From Burkholderia sp. TSV86 (GTDB taxonomy: Bacteria; Pseudomonadota; Gammaproteobacteria; Burkholderiales; Burkholderiaceae): a stretch of DNA of 64,000 bases. A program made the position numbers and the translations under genes. Below the pieces are notes generated by a model. That model was not told the DNA's origin. It searched no databases and saw only the letters and a program-made list of their open reading frames with translations. Below are positions 7,810-17,579 of this stretch, in pieces. The stretch spans positions 1 through 64,000 of the forward strand of contig NZ_LOWB01000132.1 in assembly GCF_001522865.1 (NCBI RefSeq). The letters run 5' to 3'. How positions within the stretch are numbered: position 1 is the stretch's first letter; every line of letters begins with the position of its first letter.

Positions 7810-10091
7810 CGCGCGCCTCCGCCCGAAAGCTTGCGTGCGATACGCCGCAGGACGCCCGGCGCCGGCGCGTCGGCGGCGTAGCGATATTCGACATAGCGAT
7901 AGTGCCCGTAGCGCCCGCCGTAGCGCCCCAACGATGGCGTGAGCCCGTTCATGACGACGCCGTGCGGCCGCAAGCCGCCGTGCGCGAGCCGTTTGAGCGC
8001 TTCGCGCAGGTCGCCCAGCCGGGTCTGCGCCGCACGCGCGACCAGCAGCACGGCCGACGCATGACGGGCGAGGATCGCCGCATCGGTGGCCGCGAGCATC
8101 GGCGGCGCGTCGATCAGCACATAGTCGTAACGCTCGCGCAGCGACGCGATCAATGCGCCGAGCCGCTCGCTGAGCAGCCATTCGCCCACGCGCGGCAGCA
8201 GCGCGCCCGTCGCGATGAAATCGACGTTCGGCACGACGCCGCGATGGATCACGTCGTCGCCGTCGAGCCGGCCTTGCAGCACGGTCGACAGGCCAGGCTC
8301 GCGGATCACGCCGAAATACTGGTTCAGATAGCCGCGCCGCAAGTCCGCGTCGACCACGATCACGCGCTGGCCGCCCGCGCCGAGCACCGCTGCCAGATTC
8401 GCGAGCACGAACGACTTGCCCGCGCCCGGCTCGGCGCCCGTCATCACGAGCGCGGTGCGCTCGCCGTTGAGTTTGGAGAAACGCAGCGCGGTACGCAGGC
8501 TGCGCAGGCTCTCGATGGTCGGATCGTCCGGCGCCGCGCTCGCAAGCAGATGCGTGCCGGCCAGCTTTGCCTGCGCCGCGCGGAATATCGAACGCTGCTC
8601 GGCCGATAACGGCACCGCCGCATAGACGTCCAGCCCGAGCGCGCGTTCGATCTCGTCGGGCGAATTCACGCCGCCGAACAGCAGATCGCGCGCGAAGGCC
8701 AGCACCACGCCGAGCACCAGCGCGCCAAGCGCCGCGCCCGCGATCACGAGCGGCCGGTTCGGCTTGACCGGCTCCTGCGGCACGATCGGCATATCGACTA
8801 CCCGCACGCTGCCGACCTTGCCCGCCTTGACGAGCTGAAGCTGCTGCGTGTTGTTCAGCAGCGCCGTGTAGAGATCGGTGTTGACGCGCACGTCGAGCAT
8901 CAGCCGCGCGGCTTCCTGCTGCAAATCCGGCAGGCGCTTGATTTGCGCGTCAAAGCCGCCCGCCTGTGCGTCGAGCGTCGCGATCTGCCGGTCGATCGCG
9001 ACGAGACTCGGATGCGCGGAATTGAAACGCGTCGCAAGCTCGTCGCGCTTTTGCTGGAGCAGCAGCCGTTGCGTCTGCGCCTGCGCGCTCTGCTGCAGCG
9101 CGAGGCGCGCTTCTTCCGGCAGATCGACCGTGCCGTTCGCGTTGCGCAGCTTCGTGTAGCGCGCCTCCGAGCGGTCGAGCTGCGCCTTGAGCACCGGAAG
9201 CTGATCGTTCAGGAAGGCGAGCGACTGGGCCGCGTCGGCGGATTTGCGTTCGATGTTCTGCCGCACGTATTGCTCACCGATCTCGTGCAGCAGCGCGCTG
9301 ACGCGCACCGGATCGTCGCCCGCGAGCGTCGCGATGACGACGCCGGATTGCTTGATCTTTTCCTGCACGTCCAAACGGGTCTGCACGTCGTCGATCGTCT
9401 GCGCGCGCGAGTTGCGAATCAGCATGAAGCGCGTGCCGGGCTGCGCATCGAAGCGTTCGACCTTCAGCACCGCGGCGCCGTAGCGCGTCGGCACGGCCGT
9501 CAGTTCACCGACGCGGCCGCGCACCGGCCGCGCCAGATCGTCGCCCGTGAGCATCCACGCGCCACCCGGCTCCACGCTCAGCGCGAACGTGTCGCCCTCG
9601 GCGTCCTTGGGCACGTCGAATCGCTCGATCGCCGCCTGCTCGCCGCCCCACGCGTAGCCGCCGAGCCCGAACACGCCCGGCGCCGTCACGCCGCTGTTCA
9701 GGCGCGACACGAAATCGCCGATCACCGGAAAGCGCTTCGGCTTGACGTCGATGTAAAAGCGCAGCCGGTCCACCGCGCGCGTGACCACGAGACGCGATCC
9801 GACGATCTGCGCTTCGGCCGCCGCCGACGATTTCACGTCGAACAGCGACGACACGTCGCCGAGCAGGCTCTTGGCGGCCGACGTATCGGGGCTGTCCTCG
9901 ATCTGGATCATCATGTCGGCCTGATACTTGGGATGCGCGAGAAATGCATAGGCGGTGCCGAGCAGCAGGCCGAGCACGGTGATCGCGGCGATCGACCAGC
10001 GATGCGCGAGCAGGATGTCGAGCACGCCGACCAGATCGAGTTCGTCGCGCGCGTCGTGACTGTCGTGGCGGGTCTCTGGAATGGATGACAT
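7806..10091 (-). CDS. wzc: Polysaccharide co-polymerase and tyrosine autokinase (Wzc, BY-kinase)
   Basis: A 761-aa inner-membrane protein. The N-terminal cytoplasmic tail is followed by a Wzz-type transmembrane helix (about residues 32-52), a long periplasmic segment with coiled-coil prediction around 285-395, and a second helix near 448-470 after the Pro-rich PQEPVKPNRP motif. The C-terminal kinase has Walker A GAEPGAGKS (about 558), Walker A' VIVVDADLRR and Walker B YVLIDAPP, and ends with a tyrosine cluster (RYGGRYGHYRYVEYRY) that is the usual autophosphorylation site. It works with Wza and is reset by the Wzb phosphatase encoded upstream. Length and order are normal for proteobacterial Wzc. 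Confidence 0.93.
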   Translation of the reverse strand: MSSIPETRHDSHDARDELDLVGVLDILLAHRWSIAAITVLGLLLGTAYAFLAHPKYQADMMIQIEDSPDTSAAKSLLGDVSSLFDVKSSAAAEAQIVGSRLVVTRAVDRLRFYIDVKPKRFPVIGDFVSRLNSGVTAPGVFGLGGYAWGGEQAAIERFDVPKDAEGDTFALSVEPGGAWMLTGDDLARPVRGRVGELTAVPTRYGAAVLKVERFDAQPGTRFMLIRNSRAQTIDDVQTRLDVQEKIKQSGVVIATLAGDDPVRVSALLHEIGEQYVRQNIERKSADAAQSLAFLNDQLPVLKAQLDRSEARYTKLRNANGTVDLPEEARLALQQSAQAQTQRLLLQQKRDELATRFNSAHPSLVAIDRQIATLDAQAGGFDAQIKRLPDLQQEAARLMLDVRVNTDLYTALLNNTQQLQLVKAGKVGSVRVVDMPIVPQEPVKPNRPLVIAGAALGALVLGVVLAFARDLLFGGVNSPDEIERALGLDVYAAVPLSAEQRSIFRAAQAKLAGTHLLASAAPDDPTIESLRSLRTALRFSKLNGERTALVMTGAEPGAGKSFVLANLAAVLGAGGQRVIVVDADLRRGYLNQYFGVIREPGLSTVLQGRLDGDDVIHRGVVPNVDFIATGALLPRVGEWLLSERLGALIASLRERYDYVLIDAPPMLAATDAAILARHASAVLLVARAAQTRLGDLREALKRLAHGGLRPHGVVMNGLTPSLGRYGGRYGHYRYVEYRYAADAPAPGVLRRIARKLSGGGAR

Positions 10092-10166
10092 AAGTGGATC
10101 GATTAATCGGTTCGTTCGGTTCGTTCGATGCGAAAGCGTGACGATGAAAGGCGATGCCGGCGCGCG

Positions 10167-10631
10167 TCACGTGACGCGCAACGCGCCGGCATCGAGCGTG
10201 CCGATGCGCGCGCGCCATGCGTCGGCGCAGCGGCCGAGCCGCGCGAGGCAAGTGTCGAAGCCGCTGCGCGGGCCGCCGTGTGGATCGGCGATGTCGGGCG
10301 GCCCGCCGTCGAACAGCGCGAAGCGAAACGTGCGGCCACGTGCGTAGGGATAGCGCGATTCGATGAAGCGCTGCTGCTGCGCGTCCATCACCAGGATCAG
10401 ATCCGCGCGCATGCATTGCAGCGAGCCGAGCTGCGTGGCGCGGTGCGCGGACAGATCGAGCCCGAGCACGCGCGCGGCCTCGCACATCTGCGGGTCGGCG
10501 CCCGCGCCGGCCATCGCGCGCACGCCCGCCGACGCGACGTCCACGTCCGGCAGCGCGCGCGCAAGCAGCGCGGCGGCGGCCGGGCTGCGGCAGATGTTCG
10601 CGTGACAGACGACGAGTACGGCTGCGATCAT
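10167..10631 (-). CDS. wzb: Low-molecular-weight protein tyrosine phosphatase (Wzb)
   Basis: A 154-aa cytoplasmic phosphatase. The P-loop CHANICRS (CX5R, residues 9-16) carries the nucleophilic cysteine and arginine, and the general-acid aspartate is in IADPHGG near residue 113. Length is standard for LMW-PTP. It should dephosphorylate the tyrosine tail of the adjacent Wzc kinase and so control polymer length or export. Its stop and start sit two bases from wza and 75 bases from wzc in the same operon. Confidence 0.93.
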   Translation of the reverse strand: MIAAVLVVCHANICRSPAAAALLARALPDVDVASAGVRAMAGAGADPQMCEAARVLGLDLSAHRATQLGSLQCMRADLILVMDAQQQRFIESRYPYARGRTFRFALFDGGPPDIADPHGGPRSGFDTCLARLGRCADAWRARIGTLDAGALRVT

Positions 10632-10633
10632 CG

Positions 10634-11866
10634 TCAGCCTCCCGATGCGCGCTGAATGTTGTACGCGGCTGCCGTGCCGCCGACGAGTTGCGAGATCACG
10701 CGGTTCCAGCGCACCACGCCGGCCGCGTCGACGAACACCACGTCGTCGGGTTCAAGCTCGACGCGTTGCGCCAGCGCCATCGCTTGCGGCGAGCGCGCGT
10801 CGAAATGGAAGACCTGGGCCTGCGCGCCCGGCTGCCCCACGCCGGCATTGCCGCGAGCCGCATCGGTGCCCGCACGTGCGGCCGCGGCCGCACGTGCCGG
10901 ACGAACCAGATAGATGCGCGACGGATCGCTCGTCACCTGATTGATCTGCGCCGCGCCAAGCGCCTGCGACAACGTGAGCCGCCCGTCCGAGCGCAGCGGC
11001 AGCGGCCCCGGCTTGAGCACCTCACCCATCACGAACACGCTGTAATCGCGCGCGGGCGGCACGCGCAGCTCGTCGCCGTCCTGCAGCACGATGCGCGCCG
11101 CGTCGAGTCCGCTCTCGGCCAGGCGCGGCAAATCGATCCGGTAGCGACGGCCGCCGCGCGTGAGCGCGATATGGCTCGCGTCGCCGCTGTCGAGCACCCC
11201 CGACGCCTCGTTGAGTGCATTCGCGAGCGTCATCGGCACGTCGGTGATCGGTTTCACGCCCGGCGAGCGGACTTCGCCGTTGACGTACACCTTCTTGCTG
11301 CGAAAGCCGACCACGCGCAGGGAAACCTGCGCATCGCGGACATACGGCTGTAGCGCGCGCGCCAATCGCTGCTGGGCGTCCGCTTCGCTTAGGCCCGCGA
11401 CCGCGAGCCGCTTCACATAGGGAAACTGAATGCAGCCGTCGGCGCTGACCAGGTAGCCTGGCACGCTCTGACCCGCCATCCCCGCGCTCGGCGGCTGCGC
11501 ACCGGCCGTCGAGCCGACGTCGTAGGTCAGATTCGGCATCACGAGTTCCGGATGGTCCCAGACGATGATCGACAGCACGTCGGCCGGACCGATCCGGTAT
11601 GCATCGCGCGCGCCCGCGCGGGCCAGCGCGGCGGTATCGGCGGTATCGGCAATCGCGCCGTCGGCGCGATGCTTGCGCGCATCGTTGAGCGCATCGATCT
11701 GCCGGCTATCCAGTTCGATCACGGGCACATCGGCCGCGGCGAGCGGTGCGCGCCCGACAAAACTCATGCCCGGCGCGAGCACGCTACAACCGGCAAGAAG
11801 GAACGCAAGCGACAGCAGGCACAACACGAATCGCCCGCGCGGGCGGGCAAGGACGAAAGACTGCAT
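10634..11866 (-). CDS. wza: Outer-membrane polysaccharide export lipoprotein (Wza)
   Basis: A 410-aa exporter. The chosen ATG (11866) gives a signal peptide with lipobox LLAGC, so the mature protein should be an outer-membrane lipoprotein; an in-frame ATG 45 bases upstream would displace this. The poly_export domain begins YRIGPADVLSIIVWDHPEL (about residues 92-110), followed by SLBB-type segments (KVYVNGEVRSPG and VFVMGEVLKPGP). It forms the secretion channel for the polymer made by the operon. The C-terminal half contains an Ala-rich stretch that is longer than usual. Confidence 0.92.
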   Translation of the reverse strand: MQSFVLARPRGRFVLCLLSLAFLLAGCSVLAPGMSFVGRAPLAAADVPVIELDSRQIDALNDARKHRADGAIADTADTAALARAGARDAYRIGPADVLSIIVWDHPELVMPNLTYDVGSTAGAQPPSAGMAGQSVPGYLVSADGCIQFPYVKRLAVAGLSEADAQQRLARALQPYVRDAQVSLRVVGFRSKKVYVNGEVRSPGVKPITDVPMTLANALNEASGVLDSGDASHIALTRGGRRYRIDLPRLAESGLDAARIVLQDGDELRVPPARDYSVFVMGEVLKPGPLPLRSDGRLTLSQALGAAQINQVTSDPSRIYLVRPARAAAAARAGTDAARGNAGVGQPGAQAQVFHFDARSPQAMALAQRVELEPDDVVFVDAAGVVRWNRVISQLVGGTAAAYNIQRASGG

Positions 11867-11990
11867 GGGCTCTTTTAAATCGGAGTCGACGAATATCCGC
11901 GCGGCCGGCAAACCGCACGGGGCATGAGATGCTGCACGGGCACGATCCGTGCGGATCGGCGCGCAACGGCCGATGCTCCGGCCGGCGCGG

Positions 11991-13358
11991 TCAATAGGCC
12001 GCCGGGCCGGTAAATCCCCGCAACAGCGTGAGAAACACGATCTTCAGGTCGAACCAGAAATTCCAGTGGCGGATGTAGTACAGGTCGAACTCGACGCGCC
12101 GCTCCATCTTGTCGACCCGGTCCGTCTCGCCGCGAAAACCGTTCACCTGCGCCCAGCCGGTAATGCCGGGCTTGATCCGGTAGCGATACATGTAGTTGCG
12201 CACCAGGTTCTTGTAGAGTTCGTCGTGCTCGGTCGCATGCGGCCTCGGGCCGACCACCGACATCTCGCCCTTGAGCACGTTGATGAACTGCGGCAGCTCG
12301 TCGAGGCTCGTGCGCCGCAGAAACGCGCCGATTTTCGTGATCCGCGGATCGCCCTTCGTCGCCTGCGTGACGGGGCCCGGCTCGTCCGCGTGCAGCCGCA
12401 TCGAGCGGAACTTGTAGATACGGAAATCCCGGCCGTCGACGCCCATGCGGCGCTGCCGGAAGAACACCGGGCCCGGCGACGACAGCTTCACCGCGCACGC
12501 GATCGCGGCGAGCAGCGGCGAGCACGCGACGAGCACGGCGAGCGCGAACAGCCGGTCGAACACCGCCTTGGGCAGCCGCTGCCAGTCGCGCAGAGGCGAC
12601 GTGACGACGTTGATCGCCGGCAGCCCGAGCAGCTCGGTCACGCCGCCGTTGGCGAACGGCAGGCGATCGAGTTCGGGAATGAAGCGGATATCGATGAAGT
12701 CATTGCGCAGCGCATCGACGAACGGCTCGATCAATTGCGTCTCGCCCGGCTGCGCGACGATCCACAGTTCGCGCACGCGCTGGCGGCGCAGCGTATCGAT
12801 AAACGGTTCGAGCCGCCCTACCACCGGCACGCCGAACACCTCGGTACGCTCGACGCATTGCGCATCGAACACGACCACCGGGCGGAAACCCGGCTGCCCG
12901 CCAAGCGCGATGCGCTTCACGATGCGCCGCCCTTCGGCATGGCCGGCGGCAATCGCGATCGTCTTGCATTGGCGCCCGAACGCGCGCGCGCTCGACAAGC
13001 GGCGCACCGCGATGCGAGCCGCCACGAGTGCGAGCGCGGCGAGCGCCGACCAGCCGGCAAACCACTGCCGCGGCACCGCCGATGCGCCGCCGAGCGCGAC
13101 GACCACCGCGAACGTCAGCGTCTGCGCGAGCGCCCAAGCGGCCAGCACGCGGACGGCGAGCGCCGCGAGCGGCTGCTCGCGCCAAGCGCGATAAACCGAA
13201 AACCACGGAAACACGGCGAGCACAAGCGCGGCATCGAGGCAGACGGTCGCAAACCGCATGTCGCCGACGGCGGCGAACGCATCGTTGCCGGACGGCGCGC
13301 CGAGCGCCGCCGTGACGACGAGCAACACGTCGATCAACTGAAAGAGCGAAGGCATCAT
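11991..13358 (-). CDS. Undecaprenyl-phosphate sugar phosphotransferase (WcaJ/WbaP-type)
   Basis: A 455-aa polyisoprenyl-phosphate hexose-1-phosphate transferase that starts repeat-unit synthesis by loading the first sugar onto undecaprenyl phosphate. N-terminal hydrophobic helices are followed by a CoA-binding-like Rossmann domain (about 130-250). The catalytic bacterial sugar-transferase domain has [13 protein letters not shown] (about 265), [16 protein letters not shown], the [21 protein letters not shown] motif with the D-E pair, SVVGPRP, and [11 protein letters not shown], ending in the typical [15 protein letters not shown]. The start at 13358 has a GGGAGGG six bases upstream. It is the first gene of the - strand operon. 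Confidence 0.9.
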   Translation of the reverse strand: MMPSLFQLIDVLLVVTAALGAPSGNDAFAAVGDMRFATVCLDAALVLAVFPWFSVYRAWREQPLAALAVRVLAAWALAQTLTFAVVVALGGASAVPRQWFAGWSALAALALVAARIAVRRLSSARAFGRQCKTIAIAAGHAEGRRIVKRIALGGQPGFRPVVVFDAQCVERTEVFGVPVVGRLEPFIDTLRRQRVRELWIVAQPGETQLIEPFVDALRNDFIDIRFIPELDRLPFANGGVTELLGLPAINVVTSPLRDWQRLPKAVFDRLFALAVLVACSPLLAAIACAVKLSSPGPVFFRQRRMGVDGRDFRIYKFRSMRLHADEPGPVTQATKGDPRITKIGAFLRRTSLDELPQFINVLKGEMSVVGPRPHATEHDELYKNLVRNYMYRYRIKPGITGWAQVNGFRGETDRVDKMERRVEFDLYYIRHWNFWFDLKIVFLTLLRGFTGPAAY

Positions 13359-13486
13359 CGCACCCTCCCGTCAGCTGTCGTGACAAACCGCGCGGCAACA
13401 GCCGCCCCTGCCCCACTGGCACTGATGACGTCGAACATCGAATCCTCGCTTGCGAAAGTGGCGAATGTCGTGGCGTTGGGGAGTGA

Positions 13487-14461
13487 TTAGCCCGCTGCCA
13501 GCCAGCGTGCGGCGGCCCGGTATTCGGTGGGCGACATCGACAGGCGCCGCCGAAACACCTTGGCAAGGCGCTCGCCGTTGCCGAGGCCCGCGCGGCGCGC
13601 GATCTTGTCGACCGGCAGATCCGACTCGGTCAGCAACGAGCAAGCCCGTTCGATGCGGGCTTGCAGCAGGTATTCCGATGGCGTTACGCCCATTTCGAGC
13701 TTGAAGCGCCGCAGGAAATTGCGCTCGCTCATCGCGATGTCCTGCGCGACATCGGCAATCGAGATGGTCTGGTCGCATTGTTCGGCAAGCCGCTGCGCGA
13801 CCTCGCGGATCAACTCGCCCGCACGCTTGATCGCGCGGTCGTGCGCGTCGGCGCGCGGCTCGGCCGGCGCGTCGGACGCGGAGCCGCGCGCAAGCGGCTG
13901 CAACGCCTCGGAAGAAAAACCGAATGCGCCGGACGCGAGGCTCGCCGACGACAAGCGCCGCAACGGCAAATTGGCGGGCGCCGGCTGCACGCGCGGCGGC
14001 AGCATGCATGCATCGGACCCGGCCGCGGCGATGATGTCGCCGCCGTCGCGACGCATCGAGTACACCTGCACTTCGCCGCTGCGTGCCGCATCGTGCAGCC
14101 ATAGATGCAGCGCATCGTCGAGCGTCGCGGCCGGCGCGCCTGCGCCGCCCGCGACCAGCACCATGTGAAATTCGCCGCCGCTATGCAAGCCGATGCTTTC
14201 GGTCCAGATCTGCACGCCCGACATCGACGTCACGCAGCCGCCGGCACTCGACAGCATCGTGAGCGCATAGCGCTCGACACTTCCGACAAAAGCGGTCCGC
14301 CGCCGATTCACGCAATCGAGCCATTCCGTTATGCCGCTGACTTCAGTCAACGAAAACTGATCGAACAGCACGATCCCGATTTGCCGGACGGCCGGCACCG
14401 AGCCAACAGGGCGGCATGGGCGGCGTTGCTGATGACGGCACATATCGTTTAGGCGACTCAT
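13487..14461 (-). CDS. GlxA-family transcriptional regulator (DJ-1/PfpI-like plus AraC domain)
   Basis: A 324-aa regulator. The N-terminal half (about 28-190) resembles the DJ-1/PfpI amidase-like sensor domain (IGIVLFDQFSLTEVSGITEWLD, then VLVAGGAGAPAA). The C-terminal AraC/XylS domain (about 225-320) has two helix-turn-helix units, with ISIADVAQDIAMSERNFLRRFK and the family signature PVDKIARRAGLGNGERLAKVFRRR..SPTEYR. It lies 128 bases upstream of the exopolysaccharide operon on the same strand, so it is the obvious candidate to control it. The inducer is unknown. The long AT-rich region upstream (14462-14721) probably holds its own promoter. Confidence 0.85.
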   Translation of the reverse strand: MSRLNDMCRHQQRRPCRPVGSVPAVRQIGIVLFDQFSLTEVSGITEWLDCVNRRRTAFVGSVERYALTMLSSAGGCVTSMSGVQIWTESIGLHSGGEFHMVLVAGGAGAPAATLDDALHLWLHDAARSGEVQVYSMRRDGGDIIAAAGSDACMLPPRVQPAPANLPLRRLSSASLASGAFGFSSEALQPLARGSASDAPAEPRADAHDRAIKRAGELIREVAQRLAEQCDQTISIADVAQDIAMSERNFLRRFKLEMGVTPSEYLLQARIERACSLLTESDLPVDKIARRAGLGNGERLAKVFRRRLSMSPTEYRAAARWLAAG

Positions 14462-14721
14462 GTCGAAAGTCCAATAACCAAGGTTTTCAATTCAAATCAA
14501 AGTTTAGTCGCGCACATTATCTCGATTAAACAAAATGAAATGTAAGGACAATTGTAAGAATGTCTGAATTCACCATGAGATTGGCGGATTAAACCAAAAC
14601 CGCACGCTTATTATTCGTCTCACAGGTCTAATCAATATATCGATCAAATGAATAACATAAGCTTCCGGTTTATCAATTATTCAGCCATGCGCCTGCCTGC
14701 GCCGAGTCAACGTCAGCTTGA

Positions 14722-15042
14722 ATGCCGAAACCGTCATTTCACTTATTTATCATGCATTTTCCTGGGATGTGCGCTCGAATGCCGATGATCGTTTGGCGTG
14801 AAAGATTCGCGGCGCTCGCGGACTGGTTGCCTGCATGCGTTCGCGGGCAGCGCATCGCCGCGGGCGATCGGGTTCGCCTGCACTCCGGCGGCATGACGAT
14901 GACGGCGACTTGGGCCGGACGCGTCGCCTTCGCGCCAGGACGCTGGGTTTGCGCTCAGTGGTTCAACGCAGACGGTGAACTGAAGCAGGAGTTTTTTCCG
15001 CAGCGCGCCCTTCGGCGCGCATCGCGCCGAGACGATGCTTAA
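14722..15042 (+). CDS. Small DUF2158 (YodC)-like protein
   Basis: A 106-aa basic protein. The C-terminal part carries the pattern GDRVRLHSGGMTMTATW...CAQWFNADGELKQEFFPQRAL, which matches the DUF2158/YodC layout (GDxVxLxSGGPxMTV, then CxWFxxxxxxxxxFxxxxL). The function of that family is unknown. The first 20 residues add nothing recognisable, and the real start may be one of the internal Met codons at residues 11, 16, 20 or 22. It stands alone in AT-rich DNA between the regulator and the beta-oxidation genes. Confidence 0.6.
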   Translation: MPKPSFHLFIMHFPGMCARMPMIVWRERFAALADWLPACVRGQRIAAGDRVRLHSGGMTMTATWAGRVAFAPGRWVCAQWFNADGELKQEFFPQRALRRASRRDDA

Positions 15043-15589
15043 GCGGCCGCCAACGCGCGCCGCGCGGATTCATGGATAGTCGGATTTCGATCACCCCATG
15101 ACCAATGCCATTCGAATTGATCGAATGACATACCGGCATCGGTATTCGTTATTTCCGAAATCGCAATAGATTCGCTCATCCATCGAATGTGCCGTTATTG
15201 GCCCGAAGGCAAACTGCGATCTGATATTTCAGACGACCGACGGAACAGTGGATATATCAAAAGAAGATCGAAGGGGCGCCAGGAGTGTAACAATTAGTTT
15301 CGAGTTCCAATCGGCAAGCCGCATTCGGAAGATCGCATTGATGACGGCAGACCGGCATTCTCGTTACCGCATATTTTCAGATGCGTCGCGCAGCGGCAGC
15401 TATTACCCGGAAGCGGTTATTATTCGGCAATAAATACCTTCCGATATTGATCGGCATCACGAACTTTCGGCCCCAAAAAAGAAGACGGCCGGGTAGCGTT
15501 CCGGCCGTCTTCGTCTCGCCGCCGAACGCGGGCGATGACCCCGCATTCGATATGGCTGGCGCACCGCCCGCCGGCGGCGCGCGATGCGT
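15043..15589. other. AT-rich intergenic region
   Basis: These 547 bases hold no convincing coding sequence. A 61-codon frame with a GTG start (15248-15433) lacks a ribosome binding site and recognisable features. The right end carries the thiolase terminator (15471-15512). Confidence 0.5.
15471..15512 (-). terminator. Intrinsic terminator of the thiolase transcript
   Basis: A perfect 12-bp inverted repeat (15481-15492 and 15501-15512, GAAGACGGCCGG and complement) with an 8-base loop. On the - strand it is followed directly by a run of six T. It lies about 80 bases after the thiolase stop codon. Confidence 0.88.
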
Positions 15590-16768
15590 CTACGCGATTT
15601 CGAACAGCCCCGCGGCGCCCTGCCCGCCGCCGATGCACATCGTCACGACGACATATTTCGCGCCGCGCCGCTTGCCTTCGATCAGCGCGTGGCCCGTCAT
15701 CCGCGCGCCCGAGACGCCATACGGATGGCCCACCGCGATCGCGCCGCCGTTGACGTTGAGACGATCGTCGGGAATGCCGAGCGTGTCGCGGCAATACAGC
15801 ACCTGCACCGCGAACGCCTCGTTCAGCTCCCACAGATCGATGTCGGACACCTTGAGGCCCGCTTGCTTCAACAGCTTGGGCACCGCGAACACCGGACCGA
15901 CGCCCATCTCGTCGGGTTCGCAGCCCGCGACCGCGAAACCGCGGAAGATCCCGAGCGGCGCCAGCCCTTCGCGCTCGGCAACCTTCGCGTTCATCACGAC
16001 GCACGCCGCCGCGCCGTCGGAGAACTGGCTCGCATTGCCCGCGGTGATCACGCCGCCCGGCAGCACCGAACGGATTTTCGATACGCCTTCGAGCGTCGTA
16101 TCTGGCCGGATGCCCTCGTCGGCCGCGACCGTCACCTCCTTGGTGGCCAGACGCCCCGTCGCCTTGTCGGCAACGCCCGCGCGCACCGTGATCGGCACGA
16201 TCTCGGCGTCGAAGCGGCCCGCATCGCGGGCAGCGCTCGCGCGCAACTGCGAATTCACGCCGTATTCGTCCTGACGCTCCTTCGCGATGTTGTAGCGCTT
16301 CGATACGTTCTCGGCCGTCTGCAGCATCGTCCAGTAGATCTCCGGCTTGTGCTCGGCAAGCCAGCCCTCCTGGATCATGTGCAGGTTCATCTCGTTCTGC
16401 ACGCACGAGATCGATTCGACACCGCCCGCGACGAACACGTCGCCCTCGCCCGCGATCACCCGCTGCGCGGCTAGCGCAATCGTTTGCAATCCGGACGAAC
16501 AGAAGCGGTTCACGGTCATGCCGGGCACGCTTACCGGCAGCCCCGCGCGCAGCGCGATTTGCCGCGCGATGTTTGCGCCGGTCGCGCCCTCGGGGTTGGC
16601 GCAGCCGATCAGCACGTCCTCGACGCGCGCGGGATCGAGCTTCGCGCGCGCCACGGCAGCCGCCACCACGTGGCCGCCGAGCGTTGCGCCATGCGTCATG
16701 TTGAATGCGCCGCGCCAGGATTTTGCAAGCCCGGTGCGGGCGGTCGATACGATAACGGCTTCAGTCAT
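15590..16768 (-). CDS. Acetyl-CoA acyltransferase (thiolase)
   Basis: A 392-aa thiolase that cleaves 3-ketoacyl-CoA with CoA, or condenses two acyl-CoAs, in the cytoplasm. The nucleophilic Cys is in [12 protein letters not shown] (about residue 89), the conserved His in [19 protein letters not shown] (about 347), and the second Cys in TMCIGGGQG near the C-terminus, all in family order. The start [12 protein letters not shown] is the standard thiolase N-terminus; upstream in-frame Met codons are ignored. The neighbouring FadB-type multienzyme and acyl-CoA ligase on the same strand make a beta-oxidation role most likely. Confidence 0.93.
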   Translation of the reverse strand: MTEAVIVSTARTGLAKSWRGAFNMTHGATLGGHVVAAAVARAKLDPARVEDVLIGCANPEGATGANIARQIALRAGLPVSVPGMTVNRFCSSGLQTIALAAQRVIAGEGDVFVAGGVESISCVQNEMNLHMIQEGWLAEHKPEIYWTMLQTAENVSKRYNIAKERQDEYGVNSQLRASAARDAGRFDAEIVPITVRAGVADKATGRLATKEVTVAADEGIRPDTTLEGVSKIRSVLPGGVITAGNASQFSDGAAACVVMNAKVAEREGLAPLGIFRGFAVAGCEPDEMGVGPVFAVPKLLKQAGLKVSDIDLWELNEAFAVQVLYCRDTLGIPDDRLNVNGGAIAVGHPYGVSGARMTGHALIEGKRRGAKYVVVTMCIGGGQGAAGLFEIA

Positions 16769-16904
16769 CCGAGTCTCCAGTGTCGGCGGGAGCCCGTGCT
16801 TCATCGCTTGGCCCCGCCCCATGCCGCGGCAGGCAACAGCTCGCACCCGCCCGGCTTACATTAAAAAAGTCTAAACATGCGCCCATCTGCGCCACCCCGC
16901 CGCG

Positions 16905-17531
16905 CTACGGCCGCACGTCGCCCGAGCACACCCGCGCGACGCCCGCCGACGCCAACGACGCCCATGCGCGATCGAGCGAGCCGTCGAGATCGATCGCGCG
17001 GCACGCGTCATCGATGACGAATGCGCCGAAGCCGGCCGCTCGCGCATCGAGCGCGGACCAGGCAACGCAATAATCGGTCGCGAGTCCGCAGCACCAGACA
17101 CGCTTCGCGCCCAGCTCGCGCAAGAAGCCCGCAAGCCCCGTGCGCGACTGGCGATCCGCTTCGACGAACGCCGAGTAACTGTCGACGCGCGCGTCCGTGC
17201 CCTTGCGGATCACGAGCCGCGCATGCGGCACGTCCAGATCGCGATGCAAGGCCGCCCCTTCGGTGCCCTGCACGCAGTGCACGGGCCAGAGCGTCTGCTC
17301 GCCATACGGCAGCGCGATCGTCGAGAACGGCACCCGGCCCGGATGGTTCTGCGCGAACGACACATGATCGCGCGGATGCCAATCCTGCGTCAGCACGACC
17401 TGCTCGAAGCGCGCGGCGAGCTGGTTGATCACCGGCACGACTTCATCGCCGTGCGCGACCGCGAGCGGGCAGCCCGGCATGAAATCGTTCTGCACGTCGA
17501 TCACGAGCAGCACATCGTCGGTAGGTTGCAT
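16905..17531 (-). CDS. pncA: Nicotinamidase (isochorismatase-like hydrolase)
   Basis: A 208-aa cysteine hydrolase converting nicotinamide to nicotinate for NAD salvage. The catalytic triad is visible: Asp in LLVIDVQNDF (about residue 12), Lys in VIRKGTD (about 110), and Cys in GLATDYCVAWSA (about 151). The metal-binding DWHPRDHVSF (D, H, H) is intact. Length and motif order match E. coli and Burkholderia PncA. It sits 47 bases downstream of the FadB-type gene, on the same strand, within an otherwise fatty-acid oxidation block. Confidence 0.92.
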   Translation of the reverse strand: MQPTDDVLLVIDVQNDFMPGCPLAVAHGDEVVPVINQLAARFEQVVLTQDWHPRDHVSFAQNHPGRVPFSTIALPYGEQTLWPVHCVQGTEGAALHRDLDVPHARLVIRKGTDARVDSYSAFVEADRQSRTGLAGFLRELGAKRVWCCGLATDYCVAWSALDARAAGFGAFVIDDACRAIDLDGSLDRAWASLASAGVARVCSGDVRP

Positions 17532-17550
17532 CGTGGTGCTCCTTCGCGGC

Positions 17551-17570
17551 GCGCCGCCGGCCGGCGGCGC
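17551..17570. repeat. Perfect 20-bp GC palindrome between fadB and pncA
   Basis: GCGCCGCCGGCCGGCGGCGC is fully self-complementary. It lies 9 bases after the fadB-type stop and 19 bases before the pncA start, with no T run on either side. It could be a hairpin that separates or stabilises mRNA segments; a role is not shown. Confidence 0.8.
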
Positions 17571-17579
17571 CGCGTGGCG

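Noticed and set aside
15248-15433. 61-codon + strand frame with GTG start
   Set aside because: No ribosome binding site, no recognisable features, AT-rich noncoding context.
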